From: Streptomyces sp. NBC_00190
GTDB lineage: Bacteria; Actinomycetota; Actinomycetes; Streptomycetales; Streptomycetaceae
NCBI RefSeq assembly: GCF_036203305.1
Contig: NZ_CP108131.1
Coordinates: forward strand, 8,494,001 to 8,558,000
Direction of reading: 5' to 3'
Length of the DNA: 64,000 bases
In this document: positions 20,273 through 28,925 of the stretch, piece by piece
Layout: each line of letters starts with the position of its first letter
Numbering within the stretch: position 1 is the stretch's first letter
Translations under genes and position numbers: made by a program
Notes under the pieces: model-generated
The model's input: the letters and a program-made list of their open reading frames with translations, nothing else
The model's database searches: none
Told to the model about the DNA's origin: nothing

Positions 20273-20807
20273 CATACACCGAGCCGAGGCCTATCCCGGC
20301 TCCGCGTTTCGTCATGCCGTGACATCCCCGCCGCGGGCCCGCGGCCTTCCCCCGGAGGAACCGTGCAGTTCACCGTCCTGCCCGTCCGCAGCCCGCTGCC
20401 CCTCACGCCCGGGTGAGGCGTACCTGGTGGCTTTATTCACGGGTAGCGAAGCCCGTTCTTCATGGCTTCGGGAGGCACCCGCCGAGGCGGGATGTCGATG
20501 TTCACGAGAACGGAAGGCAGCGAGCCACAGGGGCCGCGAGACGGCGTTGAAGCCGCACCCCGGCGGCCCCCAATGCAGCCAGGCTCGCGGGCGGCGGCCA
20601 GCGGGCCGCCGGGGGCGGTGGCGTCCAGGCGTCCGTGCAACCAGGTGAAGCCGATTCTGCTCGCGCGGTCCGCTGTCCTCGCGGGCCAGCTGCTCCGCGC
20701 CAGACACCCGGGCCTGCCGTTCATGGAACGGGCGGCCCGGGGGTGGACCGGTCCGACGTCAGCCGGGCGCGTCGTGCGACTTGGTGGTGCGGGGCCGTGA
20801 GCCCGCC
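20273..20807. other. Intergenic stretch, no supported gene
   Basis: No frame here has recognisable coding character. A very short reading frame (GTG at 20362, 17 codons) follows a GGAGG site, but I cannot support it as a gene. Confidence 0.5.
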
Positions 20808-21092
20808 TCAGTTGCCGATGCCGGAGCTACCGAGTCCGGAGTTTCCGATGCCGTGGCTGCCGATGCCCGTGTTTCCAAGGCCCGCGTTGCCCAGACCCCA
20901 GTTGGCGACGCCCGCGTTGCCGACGCCGCCGTTGAGTACGCCCGAGTTGCCGACGCCCGAGTTCCCGAAGCCTGAGCTGCCCACGGAATGGCCCGGCCCC
21001 GTGTCGTCGGCGCTGGCCGCGCCGGCGCAGCAGACAGCCAGCACCGCCGCGGCACCCAGCGCGGTCGTCACGCGGAGAAGAGTTGCATACAT
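20808..21092 (-). CDS. Small secreted pentapeptide-repeat protein
   Basis: A 94-residue protein with an N-terminal signal sequence (MYATLLRVTTALGAAAVLAV, cleavage likely after CCAGAASA). The mature part is almost entirely eleven tandem five-residue units of the form x-G-hydrophobic-G-N: SGFGN, SGVGN, SGVLN, GGVGN, AGVAN, WGLGN, AGLGN, TGIGS, HGIGN, SGLGS, SGIGN, and then it stops. The pattern recalls the Asn/Gly pentapeptides of mycobacterial PPE-MPTR proteins (Pentapeptide_2 type), without a PPE domain. An AGGAGG site sits 9 bases before the ATG. No partner gene is adjacent. The function is unknown; a cell-surface or extracellular role is inferred. Confidence 0.8.
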   Translation of the reverse strand: MYATLLRVTTALGAAAVLAVCCAGAASADDTGPGHSVGSSGFGNSGVGNSGVLNGGVGNAGVANWGLGNAGLGNTGIGSHGIGNSGLGSSGIGN

Positions 21093-21255
21093 ATTCGAAT
21101 ACCTCCTATTTCGGGCATCTTGGCTTACTATCCCTAGCACGCGGCCATGCCGATTACGGGGAGGAACGCCCCGAAGCTGCCGTGTCGCCCAGAAGTCTCG
21201 TCCGACGGCGTGCGGGTCACGGGTCCACGGTCCAGAGGACCCGCTCAACGCCCAA

Positions 21256-21640
21256 GGGTTGTCCCGTAACTGCTGGTCACAGGTGAGATGATCTTGGTGT
21301 GGCTGGTGCGATCACGGCGTCGGAGCCGTCTTGGATAGCCCCGTTCACCGGGTGGCTGAGCCCGCGCTGTTTCGGGAAGCTGGTGACTGTGCTGAGGCGC
21401 GGGGGTGCGGACGCGGTCCGCAAGGGCCGGCCGTGGAGCCTTCCGCTGGAGGACCGGGCACTGCTGGTCGCGGCGTACTGGCGTACGAATTTGACGATGC
21501 GCCAGCTCGCTCCGCTGTTCGGGGTGTCCAAGTCGGCGGCGGACCGCATCATCGATCACCTCGGGCCGATGCTCGCCCTGCAGCCCCGAAAGCGGTTGGC
21601 CAAGGACACCGTGCTGATCGTGGACTGCACTGTGGGAGAC
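21256..21640 (+). mobile_element. IS5-like element remnant (5' end and transposase N-terminus)
   Basis: The sequence GGGTTGTCCCGTAAC at 21256 looks like the left end of an IS112-like element. A GTG at 21299 opens a frame encoding FGKLVTVLRRGGADAVRKG and TMRQLAPLFGVSKSAADRII, the helix-turn-helix front of an IS5-type DDE transposase. Homology stops at VLIVDCT, just where the first catalytic Asp region starts, and foreign sequence follows. About 110 of an expected 270 residues remain. Confidence 0.75.
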
Positions 21641-21849
21641 CGGCCTGGTGGAGGTCGTTCACCCCGCGAATGGCGAGCGCCCAGATCTGGTATCGGTCAC
21701 CGCCGCCGGGCGCTCCGTGTTGGCCTGAGATGCCCGTGGTCGGGTCCGGAACCATTTGCCCGCCCCGACCACCTGCGGCCATCGGAACGCCTCGGATTTG
21801 GAGGCATCACCTGTCTCTGTAGAGGTCCTCGTCGGGCTTGAGGGATCCC

Positions 21850-23136
21850 TGTGGTGTGGACACACCTGACAATGGATCTTGTTGATCCTGGAAGGTGTAG
21901 ATCCACGTGGCAAGGCTCTCGAAGTACAGTGCGGAGTTCCGGTCCGACGCGATCGCGTTGTGGCGGGCTTCGGACGGCAGGCGGACGTTCAGGGACGTCG
22001 CGGCCGATCTGAACGTCAACCCCGAGACGCTGCGGACCTGGGTGCGTGACGCAGACGGCCGTCCGGCCGCAGCCGGCGCGACGCAGGACACCGAGGCCGA
22101 GCTGGCCGGGCTGCAGGCGGAGAACGCCCGGCTGGCCAAGGCCGAGAAGGAATGGCAGCTCGAGCGGGAGATCCTGCGACGGGCAGCCGCCTATTTCGGC
22201 CCGGGAGATGAAGTGAAGACCGCCGCTTGGGACTTTGTCTCCGCCCACGCCGGGATCTTCGGCATCAAGCGGATATGCCGGGCGCTGGAGGTCTCCCGTT
22301 CGGGCTACTACCGGTGGATCGCCGGCGCCGAGGTGCGGGCCGCCCGGCAGGCGGACGAGGATGCCCTGGTCGCCGAGATCCGCGACATCCACGCCGAACA
22401 CCACGGCAACTACGGCGCGCTTCGCGTCCATGCCGAACTACGCGGCTTCGGTCACACGGTGAACCGCAAGCGGGTCGCGGCTGATGCGCAAGCACCAGAT
22501 CGTCGGCCGCCACCTGCGCAAGAAGAAGCGCACGACCGTTCCGGACCGGCTCGCGCCGCCGGTGCCCGACCTGGTCCAGCGGGACTTCACCGCCGGCACG
22601 CTGGACGAGAAGTGGTGCGGCGACATGACATACGTGCAGGTCGGAGCCACATGGCCCTATCTCGCCTGCGTCATCGACATCCGCTCCCGCCGGGTACTCG
22701 GCTACTCGATGGCCCCGCACATGCGAGCCGGGCTCGTCATCGACGCGCTCCAGGCCGCGATCGCGGCCCGCGGCGGTGACGTCACCGGAGTGATCTTCCA
22801 CGCGGACCGCGGATCGCAATATACGTCCGCCGCGTTCGCCCAGGTCTGCGACCAGTACGGCATGCGCAGGAGCATGGGCAGAGTCGGCTGGAGTTACGAC
22901 AACGCCCTCGCCGAGAGCTTCTGGCAGGGCCTGAAACGAGAACCGATGCACGAGAAGCTGTTCTCGACGATGCGGCAGGCGAGGTTGGCGATCTTCGAGT
23001 GGCTCATCTACTACAACGCCCGCCGACGCCACAGCGCGCTGGGCTACCTTTCCCCGATGGAGTTCGAAAAGCAGCACCCCAAGACAGCCAAACTCTCACT
23101 TGCAGCATGAACCCCTGTGTCCACGCTCCGGGGGTC
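21850..23136 (+). mobile_element. IS3-family insertion sequence, degenerate
   Basis: The element contains orfA and orfB of an IS3-type transposase. Outer sequences TGTGGTGTGGACACA (left, about 21850) and its inverted relative CTGTGTCCACGCTCC (right, about 23115) share the core GTGGACACA and probably mark the terminal repeats; exact ends are not fixed. On its right it adjoins the 3' fragment of a P450 gene, and on its left a remnant region. Confidence 0.75.
21907..23110 (+). pseudogene. IS3-family transposase (orfA/orfB), frameshifted
   Basis: A GTG at 21907 starts an orfA with a helix-turn-helix and a leucine-zipper-like AELAGLQAENARLAKAEKEW. It reads directly into orfB (FGIKRICRALEVSRSGYYRW); members of this group usually end orfA near FAREMK and start orfB in another frame, so an extra G near 22199 probably fused the two. 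At about 22475 the frame breaks again: KRVA leads into noise, while the correct continuation RLMRKHQIVGRHL is in another frame, consistent with a 2-base deletion. The rest has the DDE core (EKWCGDMTYV, HADRGSQYTS, DNALAESFW) and ends at 23110. Probably inactive. Confidence 0.82.
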
Positions 23137-23139
23137 ACC

Positions 23140-23355
23140 TCACCCCCCCTACGCCCCCGCGACGGCTACATCCCCTTCGCCACTGGCGGCCGCCAATGCA
23201 TCGGCAACGACTTCGGGCACATCCAAGCCACCCTCGCCACCATCACCAACCGATGGCACCTCCACGCCCCAGCCGCGCGCCCCACCCCCCGTATCCACCT
23301 CACCCTCAGCCCCCCACCCACAACCCTCAATGCCACCCCGCGGCGTACGCCGTAG
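23140..23355 (+). pseudogene. Cytochrome P450, C-terminal fragment
   Basis: About 70 residues contain the heme-binding loop FATGGRQCIG (pattern FxxGxRxCxG), followed by a typical C-terminal helix and strand, ending at 23355. The rest of the P450 is absent, its upstream side replaced by the IS3 element. It may once have been followed by the SRPBCC gene next to it. Confidence 0.82.
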
Positions 23356-23401
23356 GGACACACGAGCCTGCGCCAGCTCACCGTCAACGGGAAAACCTTC
23401 G

Positions 23402-23612
23402 ATGGCGAAATTGGAACCCCAGCGCCTGTCGTTCGCCGAGTCCGGTCCGTTCAGGGCCGACGCGTCGATCACGTGCCCCACATCGGCGAGCGCGGTGTTC
23501 GACGTGCTGAAAGACCACCGCCGCTGGGGGAGTGGGCCGGCGTCGGTGTCACATCGGTGGAACCGACCTCGACATCGGAGGAGGGTGTCGGCTCCACAGT
23601 GCGGCGGCGACG
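23402..23612 (+). pseudogene. SRPBCC-family protein, frameshifted N-terminal fragment
   Basis: The ATG at 23402 opens MAKLEPQRLSFAESGPF and SASAVFDVLKDHRRW, a typical start of an SRPBCC/polyketide-cyclase-like protein. At about 23525 the frame shifts by one base (a G missing from a G run), and the next frame continues with GEWAGVGVTSVEPTSTSEEG. Homology ends near 23612, where an inverted DNA ligase fragment is joined. Confidence 0.7.
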
Positions 23613-23614
23613 TC

Positions 23615-24015
23615 AGGCGGGGGATGTCAGCGGGCTGGAGGTCGGGGCGGGCGCGGTGCAGGCGTGCCGGGTGGCGCCACCGGCCGGAGGCGTCGCGGGC
23701 GACGTCGACGACAACTCCCACCACCAGCTCGGGTTGATGACGTTCATCGTCTCCCTGGTGCCCCACCTGGCGGAGAACGACCAGCCCGTCCATGGATGGC
23801 CGGGCCGGAGCAAGCAGTGCGCCGACTGTGCTGCCAGCCGCCTGGGCGAGGGTGGTGGTGCGGCCGATGTACTGAAGGCGCCCATGGTCGTCGTACCTGC
23901 CGAGCGGCAGACTGCGGGGAGCGGCCACAGGGCCGGTGACCGCGCCGACGACTGCCTCCATCGCCTCGCGCACCTTGTACTTCATCCAGCCCCTCACCGA
24001 CGGCTCGTAGGCGCC
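23615..24015 (-). pseudogene. ATP-dependent DNA ligase, C-terminal fragment
   Basis: Read on the - strand the fragment shows WMKYKVREAMEAVVGAVTG, LGRYDDHGRLQYIGRT, then in a shifted frame HPWTGWSFSARWGTRE, and back in the first frame ARDASGRWRHPARLHRARPD. This is the order of the oligonucleotide-binding half of the intact ligase at 40329-41351, but more divergent. At least two frameshifts are needed. The catalytic lysine half is absent. Confidence 0.75.
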
Positions 24016-24151
24016 GTCCAGCCGCAGACTGCCCACTCCATCCCGACCGCCGCCCACGACAACCACTCACACACAGTGTCCGGATCCGTGGTCAACGGGC
24101 ACAGTGAAGTTTCCCCGTACTCAGCCCCTCGGCTGGGTGACCTTCGGGGCG

Positions 24152-25930
24152 TCAGCAGTGGACAAAGGCTGCGGACATGGCCTTTCGCAGGACAGGGACG
24201 GGGACGAGGACGGGGTCTGGGCGGGTGGGAGCGGGCGGGTAGACGGTCCTGCCCTCCTTGATGGTCTCCACGACGGTGATGTCCTTGATCTTCGGCTCGG
24301 GGATCGTGAGCGGGTTGTGGCTGAGGATCACGAAGTCGGCGAGCTTGCCAACCTCGATGCTGCCCTTGGTGTCCTCTTCGAAGTACTGGCGGGCGGCGTT
24401 GATGGTGAGGGACTTCACCGCGTCCAGGGCCGACACACACTGATCCGGGCCCAGGACGCTTCCTGAGGTGCGGGTGACGCGGGTGACCTGGCTGGACAGG
24501 ATGGCGATCGAGTTGGGCAGGGCGACGGGGGCGTCGTGGTGTGAGGTGTAGGCCATGCCGCGGTCCACCGCCCACCGGGCCGGCGAGATGTCGACAGCAC
24601 GTTCGGGACCGAGCACGGTCTTGCGGTACCAGTCGCCCCAGTAGTAGGTGTGCATGGAGAAGAACGACGGGATGATCCCGAGTTCCCGGAACGCCTCAAT
24701 CTGGTCCTCGCGGGCGGTCTGGCAGTGGATCGCCGTCGTACGCCGGTCCTGTCCGGCTTCTTTGGTGGCCGTGCGCACGCACTGGATGAGCTGGTCGATG
24801 GCGGCATCGCCGTTCACGTGCGCGATAACCTGCCAGTTGTTTGTGAAACCCGCCCGAACCTGGGCCAGGACGTCCTTGTCCGGCAGGGTCGCATAGCCGC
24901 GGTAGTCCTCCTTCTGGCCGTCGGGAGGGGTGAGGTAGGGCTCGGTGAGCCAGGCGGTTCGCCCCTGGGGCGAGCCGTCCAGGAGCAGCTTCACCCCGGC
25001 CGTGCGCAGGCCCTTGGTGTACTCCCGGCTCGCCTGGACCGTCTCAGGGGATTTCATGGCCTGGTCTGCCTTGACGTAGACGACCACATCGGTGGGCAGG
25101 CCATCGGGGTGGGCGTCCGCGACCTGCCGCAGGAGGCCCAGGACCTCCAGGCTCGCTCCCCCCTCCTGCACGGTCGTGAAGCCGAATCTCGCCGCCGACA
25201 GGAGGCCCATGGCCAGGAACTGCCCGGTGTCGATGGGGTCCATCCCGGCGACGGCCAGGTCGGCGGCGGGGTTGAACGCGGTCTCTTCCAGCACCCCGTT
25301 CGGCTCTCCGTACACCGGCTCGGATTCGGTTGCGCGCTCCAGCTTCCGCCGGATCACCCCGCCCTTCGGGTCCGGTGTCGTGGCGGTGTACTTGAGCCGT
25401 TCGAGCCCCAGGCTGTTGACCGCTCCCAGATGGAAGGACTGGTGGATCGCCAGAACGGGCTTCTCGGTGGAGACCACGTCCAGGTCGTGGCGGGTGGGGT
25501 GCTTGCCCTCGGTGAGCATGGAGTCGTCGTAACCGAAACCGATGATCCAGTCCGAGCGTTTCCCCACCTCGCTTTCGGCAAACGCGCGCAGCTTGTCCTG
25601 GAGGGATGCGATGTCGGTGACGTCGCCGTCGGGAGCGGCGAGGAGATTGGCGATGGTGGCCTGCAGGCCGGTGCCGGTGATGTGGCCGTGCGCATCGATG
25701 AAACCCGGCAGCAGAGCCTGGTCCGGCAGCAGGTCGTGCAACCGCGTGTCCGGCCCCTGCCACTTGGCCTGCGCCTGGGACAGGTTGCCGACGAAGACGA
25801 TCCGGCCGTCCTTGACCGCCACCGCCTCGGGCGCTGCCGATTTCTCGTCGGCAACCGCCACAATGGAACCGCCGGAGAAGATGATGTCGGCATCTCCAGA
25901 CCGCGTTCCCGGCGAGATTCCCTGGGACAT
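24152..25930 (-). CDS. Amidohydrolase of the YtcJ type (Amidohydro_3)
   Basis: About 592 residues. An N-terminal beta region (DIIFSGGSIVAV, VAVKDGRIVFVG) leads to LPGFIDAHGHITGTG, the first metal-binding motif; later blocks are KLLLDGSPQG, VIAHVNGDAAIDQLI, YTSHHDAPVA, and the C-terminal GSIEVGKLADFVILSHNP. Relatives are metal-dependent hydrolases of unknown natural substrate. I place the start at the ATG at 25930, which has AGGTGG six bases upstream; a GTG at 25972 is a longer alternative without a clear site. The gene stands alone between remnants. The last 20 residues (Val/Pro-rich) look unusual and may have been altered at the junction. Confidence 0.85.
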   Translation of the reverse strand: MSQGISPGTRSGDADIIFSGGSIVAVADEKSAAPEAVAVKDGRIVFVGNLSQAQAKWQGPDTRLHDLLPDQALLPGFIDAHGHITGTGLQATIANLLAAPDGDVTDIASLQDKLRAFAESEVGKRSDWIIGFGYDDSMLTEGKHPTRHDLDVVSTEKPVLAIHQSFHLGAVNSLGLERLKYTATTPDPKGGVIRRKLERATESEPVYGEPNGVLEETAFNPAADLAVAGMDPIDTGQFLAMGLLSAARFGFTTVQEGGASLEVLGLLRQVADAHPDGLPTDVVVYVKADQAMKSPETVQASREYTKGLRTAGVKLLLDGSPQGRTAWLTEPYLTPPDGQKEDYRGYATLPDKDVLAQVRAGFTNNWQVIAHVNGDAAIDQLIQCVRTATKEAGQDRRTTAIHCQTAREDQIEAFRELGIIPSFFSMHTYYWGDWYRKTVLGPERAVDISPARWAVDRGMAYTSHHDAPVALPNSIAILSSQVTRVTRTSGSVLGPDQCVSALDAVKSLTINAARQYFEEDTKGSIEVGKLADFVILSHNPLTIPEPKIKDITVVETIKEGRTVYPPAPTRPDPVLVPVPVLRKAMSAAFVHC

Positions 25931-26179
25931 CACACACCACCTGTTCTCCTGCGAATGATCAACCTTCGCCACGAAGAGTAGTCAATCGCACGCCATGCGT
26001 GATCGATCGACGCCAGTCAGTACCAGGATGTAGCCGCACGCCGTGCGCGACCAGCGCGAGATGTTCGGACCGTTCACCTCCACCACCACCGCCGATCTCG
26101 GCCTTTCCCTTGCGCTGGGCATTGCAGGCGCCGCACCGGCCGCAGCAGCCAAGGCGGCCCCGCTGATCGCCACCGCCGC

Positions 26180-27770
26180 TCAACGCATCGCCGGAGGAGG
26201 CCAGGAGTCATACAGCTTCGCCGGCCACAGGCGCCGCGGGGCGTCTATGACGGCGCGTTCATCAGCGGTTGAGGTTCGGCCCGCCGAGACCGTCTGGCGG
26301 GCCGAACGCACCCTCAGCGGCAGCCTGAAGGCGGCCGTCGCCTCGGACGACGGCCGCTTGACGCCCAGGTCGTGCAGTTCGCTAGCGAGGGCAAGCTTCT
26401 CGAACGCCCGAAGGGAGGCTGCACGTCCGGGGTGCGCGGACGTGCGGTATTCCTGCCCCAGCGACACCCCTGGCGGACGGGCGGTCTTCGCGCGGAGGTG
26501 GCGGAACCCTCGGCGGACCCGGGAGGGGGTGAGTCGGCGGGGCTCGGCGGGCCGTTCCCAGGGGCGGCGGAGGTCCTCGGCGAGCGGACGGGCGAGGCGG
26601 AGCTGAGTGTGGGCGGCGATGATCAGCCAGGTCCACAGATCGGCGGTGCGCGGGTCCCGGACCTTCGGAACGGTCCAGCCCAGGGTCTGCTTGAACAGAC
26701 GGAAGGTGTGCTCGAGATCGAAGCGCCGAAGGAACACCTGCCAGCGCAGGTCGACGTCCGCGCTGGTCATCCCGGTTTTGGAGGACCACAGCCAGACCGG
26801 TTTCGGGTCGCGGTCGCCGGGCAGGTTCTCGACCTTCAGCCGTATCAATGTGCCGTGGATCAAGGGTAGTTCACCGCAGTGGTCGAGCCAGGGGCCGCGG
26901 GCCTGCAGGCGGGGGTGCATATGGTCCCAGGTGAGGGTTTCGGCCGTGCCGTAGCGGTGGTGTCGCAGGTGGTGGCCTGGTCGGGGGTGTGCCAGGACTG
27001 CGGCTTGGAGAAGGTGGGGACACCGCCGTGCTTGCGGGGCTGCCCGCCGCGTGGAGTGGATCGGCGCGGGCCTGCGTCGCGGAGCATCACCCGGTCTGAG
27101 CGCAGGCGGCCTACCAGTTCGACGGGGAGATCGGCCAGGGCGTAGGCGAGGCGTGTGACGTCGTAACCGGAGTCCATGACGATGAGGATGTCCGGATCTC
27201 CAGGCTGCCAGTGCCCCGCGCGTACGAGTCGGCCGACGGCCTCGCGGAGCTGGCCGGCGGTGACCGCGATGGCATCGTCGGCAGGACCCAGGCGGACGGC
27301 GTCCAGCACGGCGGTCCACGACGTCCGTCCGGTTTCCAGGGCTGCGACGAAGGAGTAGGGCCAGCCGGGGATCATCTGGTCGGCACTGCGGCCCCGCCCG
27401 TATACGTGGCAGAACAGCAGGTCCGGGCTGGTGGGTGCGTCGGGCCGTAGCCAGTTGCTCACGTCGACCGCGAGGACGATCCGCCCGTCAGCCGCCCTCG
27501 GCAACGGCATGGAGGCCAGCAGTCGGCGGAACCGGGCAGGCTCCAGCCAGCCGTGATTCACAGCGTCGCACATCGCTCCATGTCCGCGCCGGTGCTCGGC
27601 CGTCAGCGTGAGCTCGACCAGCGACCTGACCGGCCCGTCCGTGCACAGCACCGCGTCGGTGAGCTCGAAGAGCGCATCCGCACGGCATACAGGCACTCGT
27701 AGAACCCAACACGAAAGCGCGACAGGACACCCAACGCCTCGTCGGCGGGAACATCGGCAGGCAAACTCAT
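26180..27770 (-). pseudogene. IS4/IS701-like DDE transposase with two frameshifts
   Basis: The ATG at 27770 opens MSLPADVPADEALGVLSRF. Near 27680 the frame changes to one reading RADALFELTDAVLCTDGP, GRIVLAVDVSNWLRPDA and DILIVMDSGYDVTRLAYAL. Near 26965 it changes again to RYGTAETLTWDHMHPRL, WLWSSKTGMT and FDLEHTFRLFKQTLGWT, the C-terminal catalytic Glu region. A single missing C in the run at the second site explains that shift. All parts of one transposase are present in order, so this is a recently damaged insertion sequence; I could not fix its ends. Confidence 0.8.
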
Positions 27771-27909
27771 CCTCAGCGGCCGCCCCTCGACCCTGCGTTA
27801 CTCGACATCTCGAAGCGTGGAGGGCGGCCGCGCCGCCTGCCCCCGGAACCGGTAGATATCAGCAGGTCGGATGACGGGCGAGGTTAAAGATCAAGCTAAG
27901 AGGCCCGGC

Positions 27910-28452
27910 CTATGCATTCCGCCAGTTGACGAAGGACGCCTCATCCAAGGCCACACTGATCTTCCCCTGCCGGAAGGCCACATCGCCCAGGACCTTGCGA
28001 AGGAAGTCAGCCATCCCGAAGGGGTGCAACTGCATCTCATCGGTGTACCTCACATACGTCAGGACAGGCCATCGATCCGGGTCTTCGTTCGTGGTCACCC
28101 AGCAGTAGATGTCCGCGCCCGACGTCACGCCCCAGGCCACGATGGACTCAAGGTCCACATCGAAGTCGGCCTCGTCACGGCACATCTCCCAGAGCTCGCG
28201 GGCGATGCCCGTCTCGTCCTCCAGGCCCGGGCCTGCCGCGTACGGGTAGCCTTCGACCTGTAGTGACGGCAGCAGGATGCTGATCCCGTCGCTGATCACC
28301 CCCGACCCGTACACCTCCATGAAATGGACGTAGTCCGATGGGAAGCGGGTCTCCCAGGCCGCCTCGACCTCACCCCAATCGACCCGCTCGTCAACCCCGT
28401 GAGCCACCGGCATGAACTCGGCAAGTGCCGCTACCGCTTCCGTCCCGCGCAT
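27910..28452 (-). CDS. SMI1/KNR4 family protein
   Basis: A 180-residue protein with the family pattern: VDWGEVEAAWETRFPSDYVH near the start, YGSGVISDGISILLP, then WGVTSGADIYCWVTTNEDPD and a C-terminal HPFGMADFLRKVL. Members of this superfamily in bacteria are often immunity proteins against polymorphic or contact-dependent toxins, but many are of unknown role. No toxin gene is adjacent: the neighbours are a broken transposase and a kinase fragment, so it may be an orphan immunity gene. The ATG at 28452 is the first in frame. Confidence 0.83.
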   Translation of the reverse strand: MRGTEAVAALAEFMPVAHGVDERVDWGEVEAAWETRFPSDYVHFMEVYGSGVISDGISILLPSLQVEGYPYAAGPGLEDETGIARELWEMCRDEADFDVDLESIVAWGVTSGADIYCWVTTNEDPDRWPVLTYVRYTDEMQLHPFGMADFLRKVLGDVAFRQGKISVALDEASFVNWRNA

Positions 28453-28728
28453 ACCCCACCCCTCGTCTCGCTGAACCGCACGGTGCGGAGCGTCGTCTTG
28501 GAAACGCCCAATCTACGAGGGCCGGCCCTGCAATGGATCTACGGGGCTCCACCTTCGAAGCTTGGCAAGATCCGAAAGAGGCGGCTAGACCGCCCATGGC
28601 TGTCCAGGTCCCGAGTACAGCCGCCACGGGCGGCAGCGTACGGGTCACCTGGCCGGTGGGAACACCCAATGGACGGGCATTCCGCGGAGCCCGGGGCAGC
28701 GCGTCCACCGCTGCCCTAGCCTTGCGCC

Positions 28729-28857
28729 ATGAGCGCGCCAGGGGACGTGATCGACGGACGGTTCGAGCTGGTTGACCGGCTCGGCAGCGGGGGAATGGGC
28801 ACGGTCTGGCGAGCGCTGGACCGTGCCCTTCATCGTCAAGTGGCCGTCAAGGAAGGT
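28729..28857 (+). pseudogene. Serine/threonine protein kinase, N-terminal fragment
   Basis: ATG at 28729 opens GDVIDGRFELVDRLGSGGMG and TVWRALDRALHRQVAVKE, the glycine-rich ATP loop and the catalytic Lys of a PknB-like kinase. After AVKE the homology ends abruptly and a permease fragment begins, so the rest of the kinase has been deleted. Confidence 0.82.
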
Positions 28858-28925
28858 CGCCTTCTGCTACGCCGTCACCGGCATCGCCTGCGCCGTCTGG
28901 TACCGGCGCCGACTGATGCGGGGTG
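28849..28925 (+). pseudogene. APC-type permease fragment, left of IS110
   Basis: The frame reads KVAFCYAVTGIACAVWYRRR, like a C-terminal transmembrane helix of amino-acid permeases. It is joined to the kinase fragment on its left. The continuation of the same permease seems to lie beyond the IS110 element at about 30386. Confidence 0.5.

Noticed and set aside
20820..20990. Tandem DNA repeats resembling a CRISPR array
   Set aside because: The periodicity is 15 bases and follows codons of the pentapeptide protein; there are no unique spacers.
23149..24066. A single intact 305-residue - strand gene
   Set aside because: Only parts of it match a ligase, the needed middle block is in another frame, and its distal part is antisense to the SRPBCC and P450 fragments.
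26043..26606. A + strand gene of 187 residues
   Set aside because: It overlaps the C-terminal coding part of the reverse-strand transposase and shows no domain or ribosome site.
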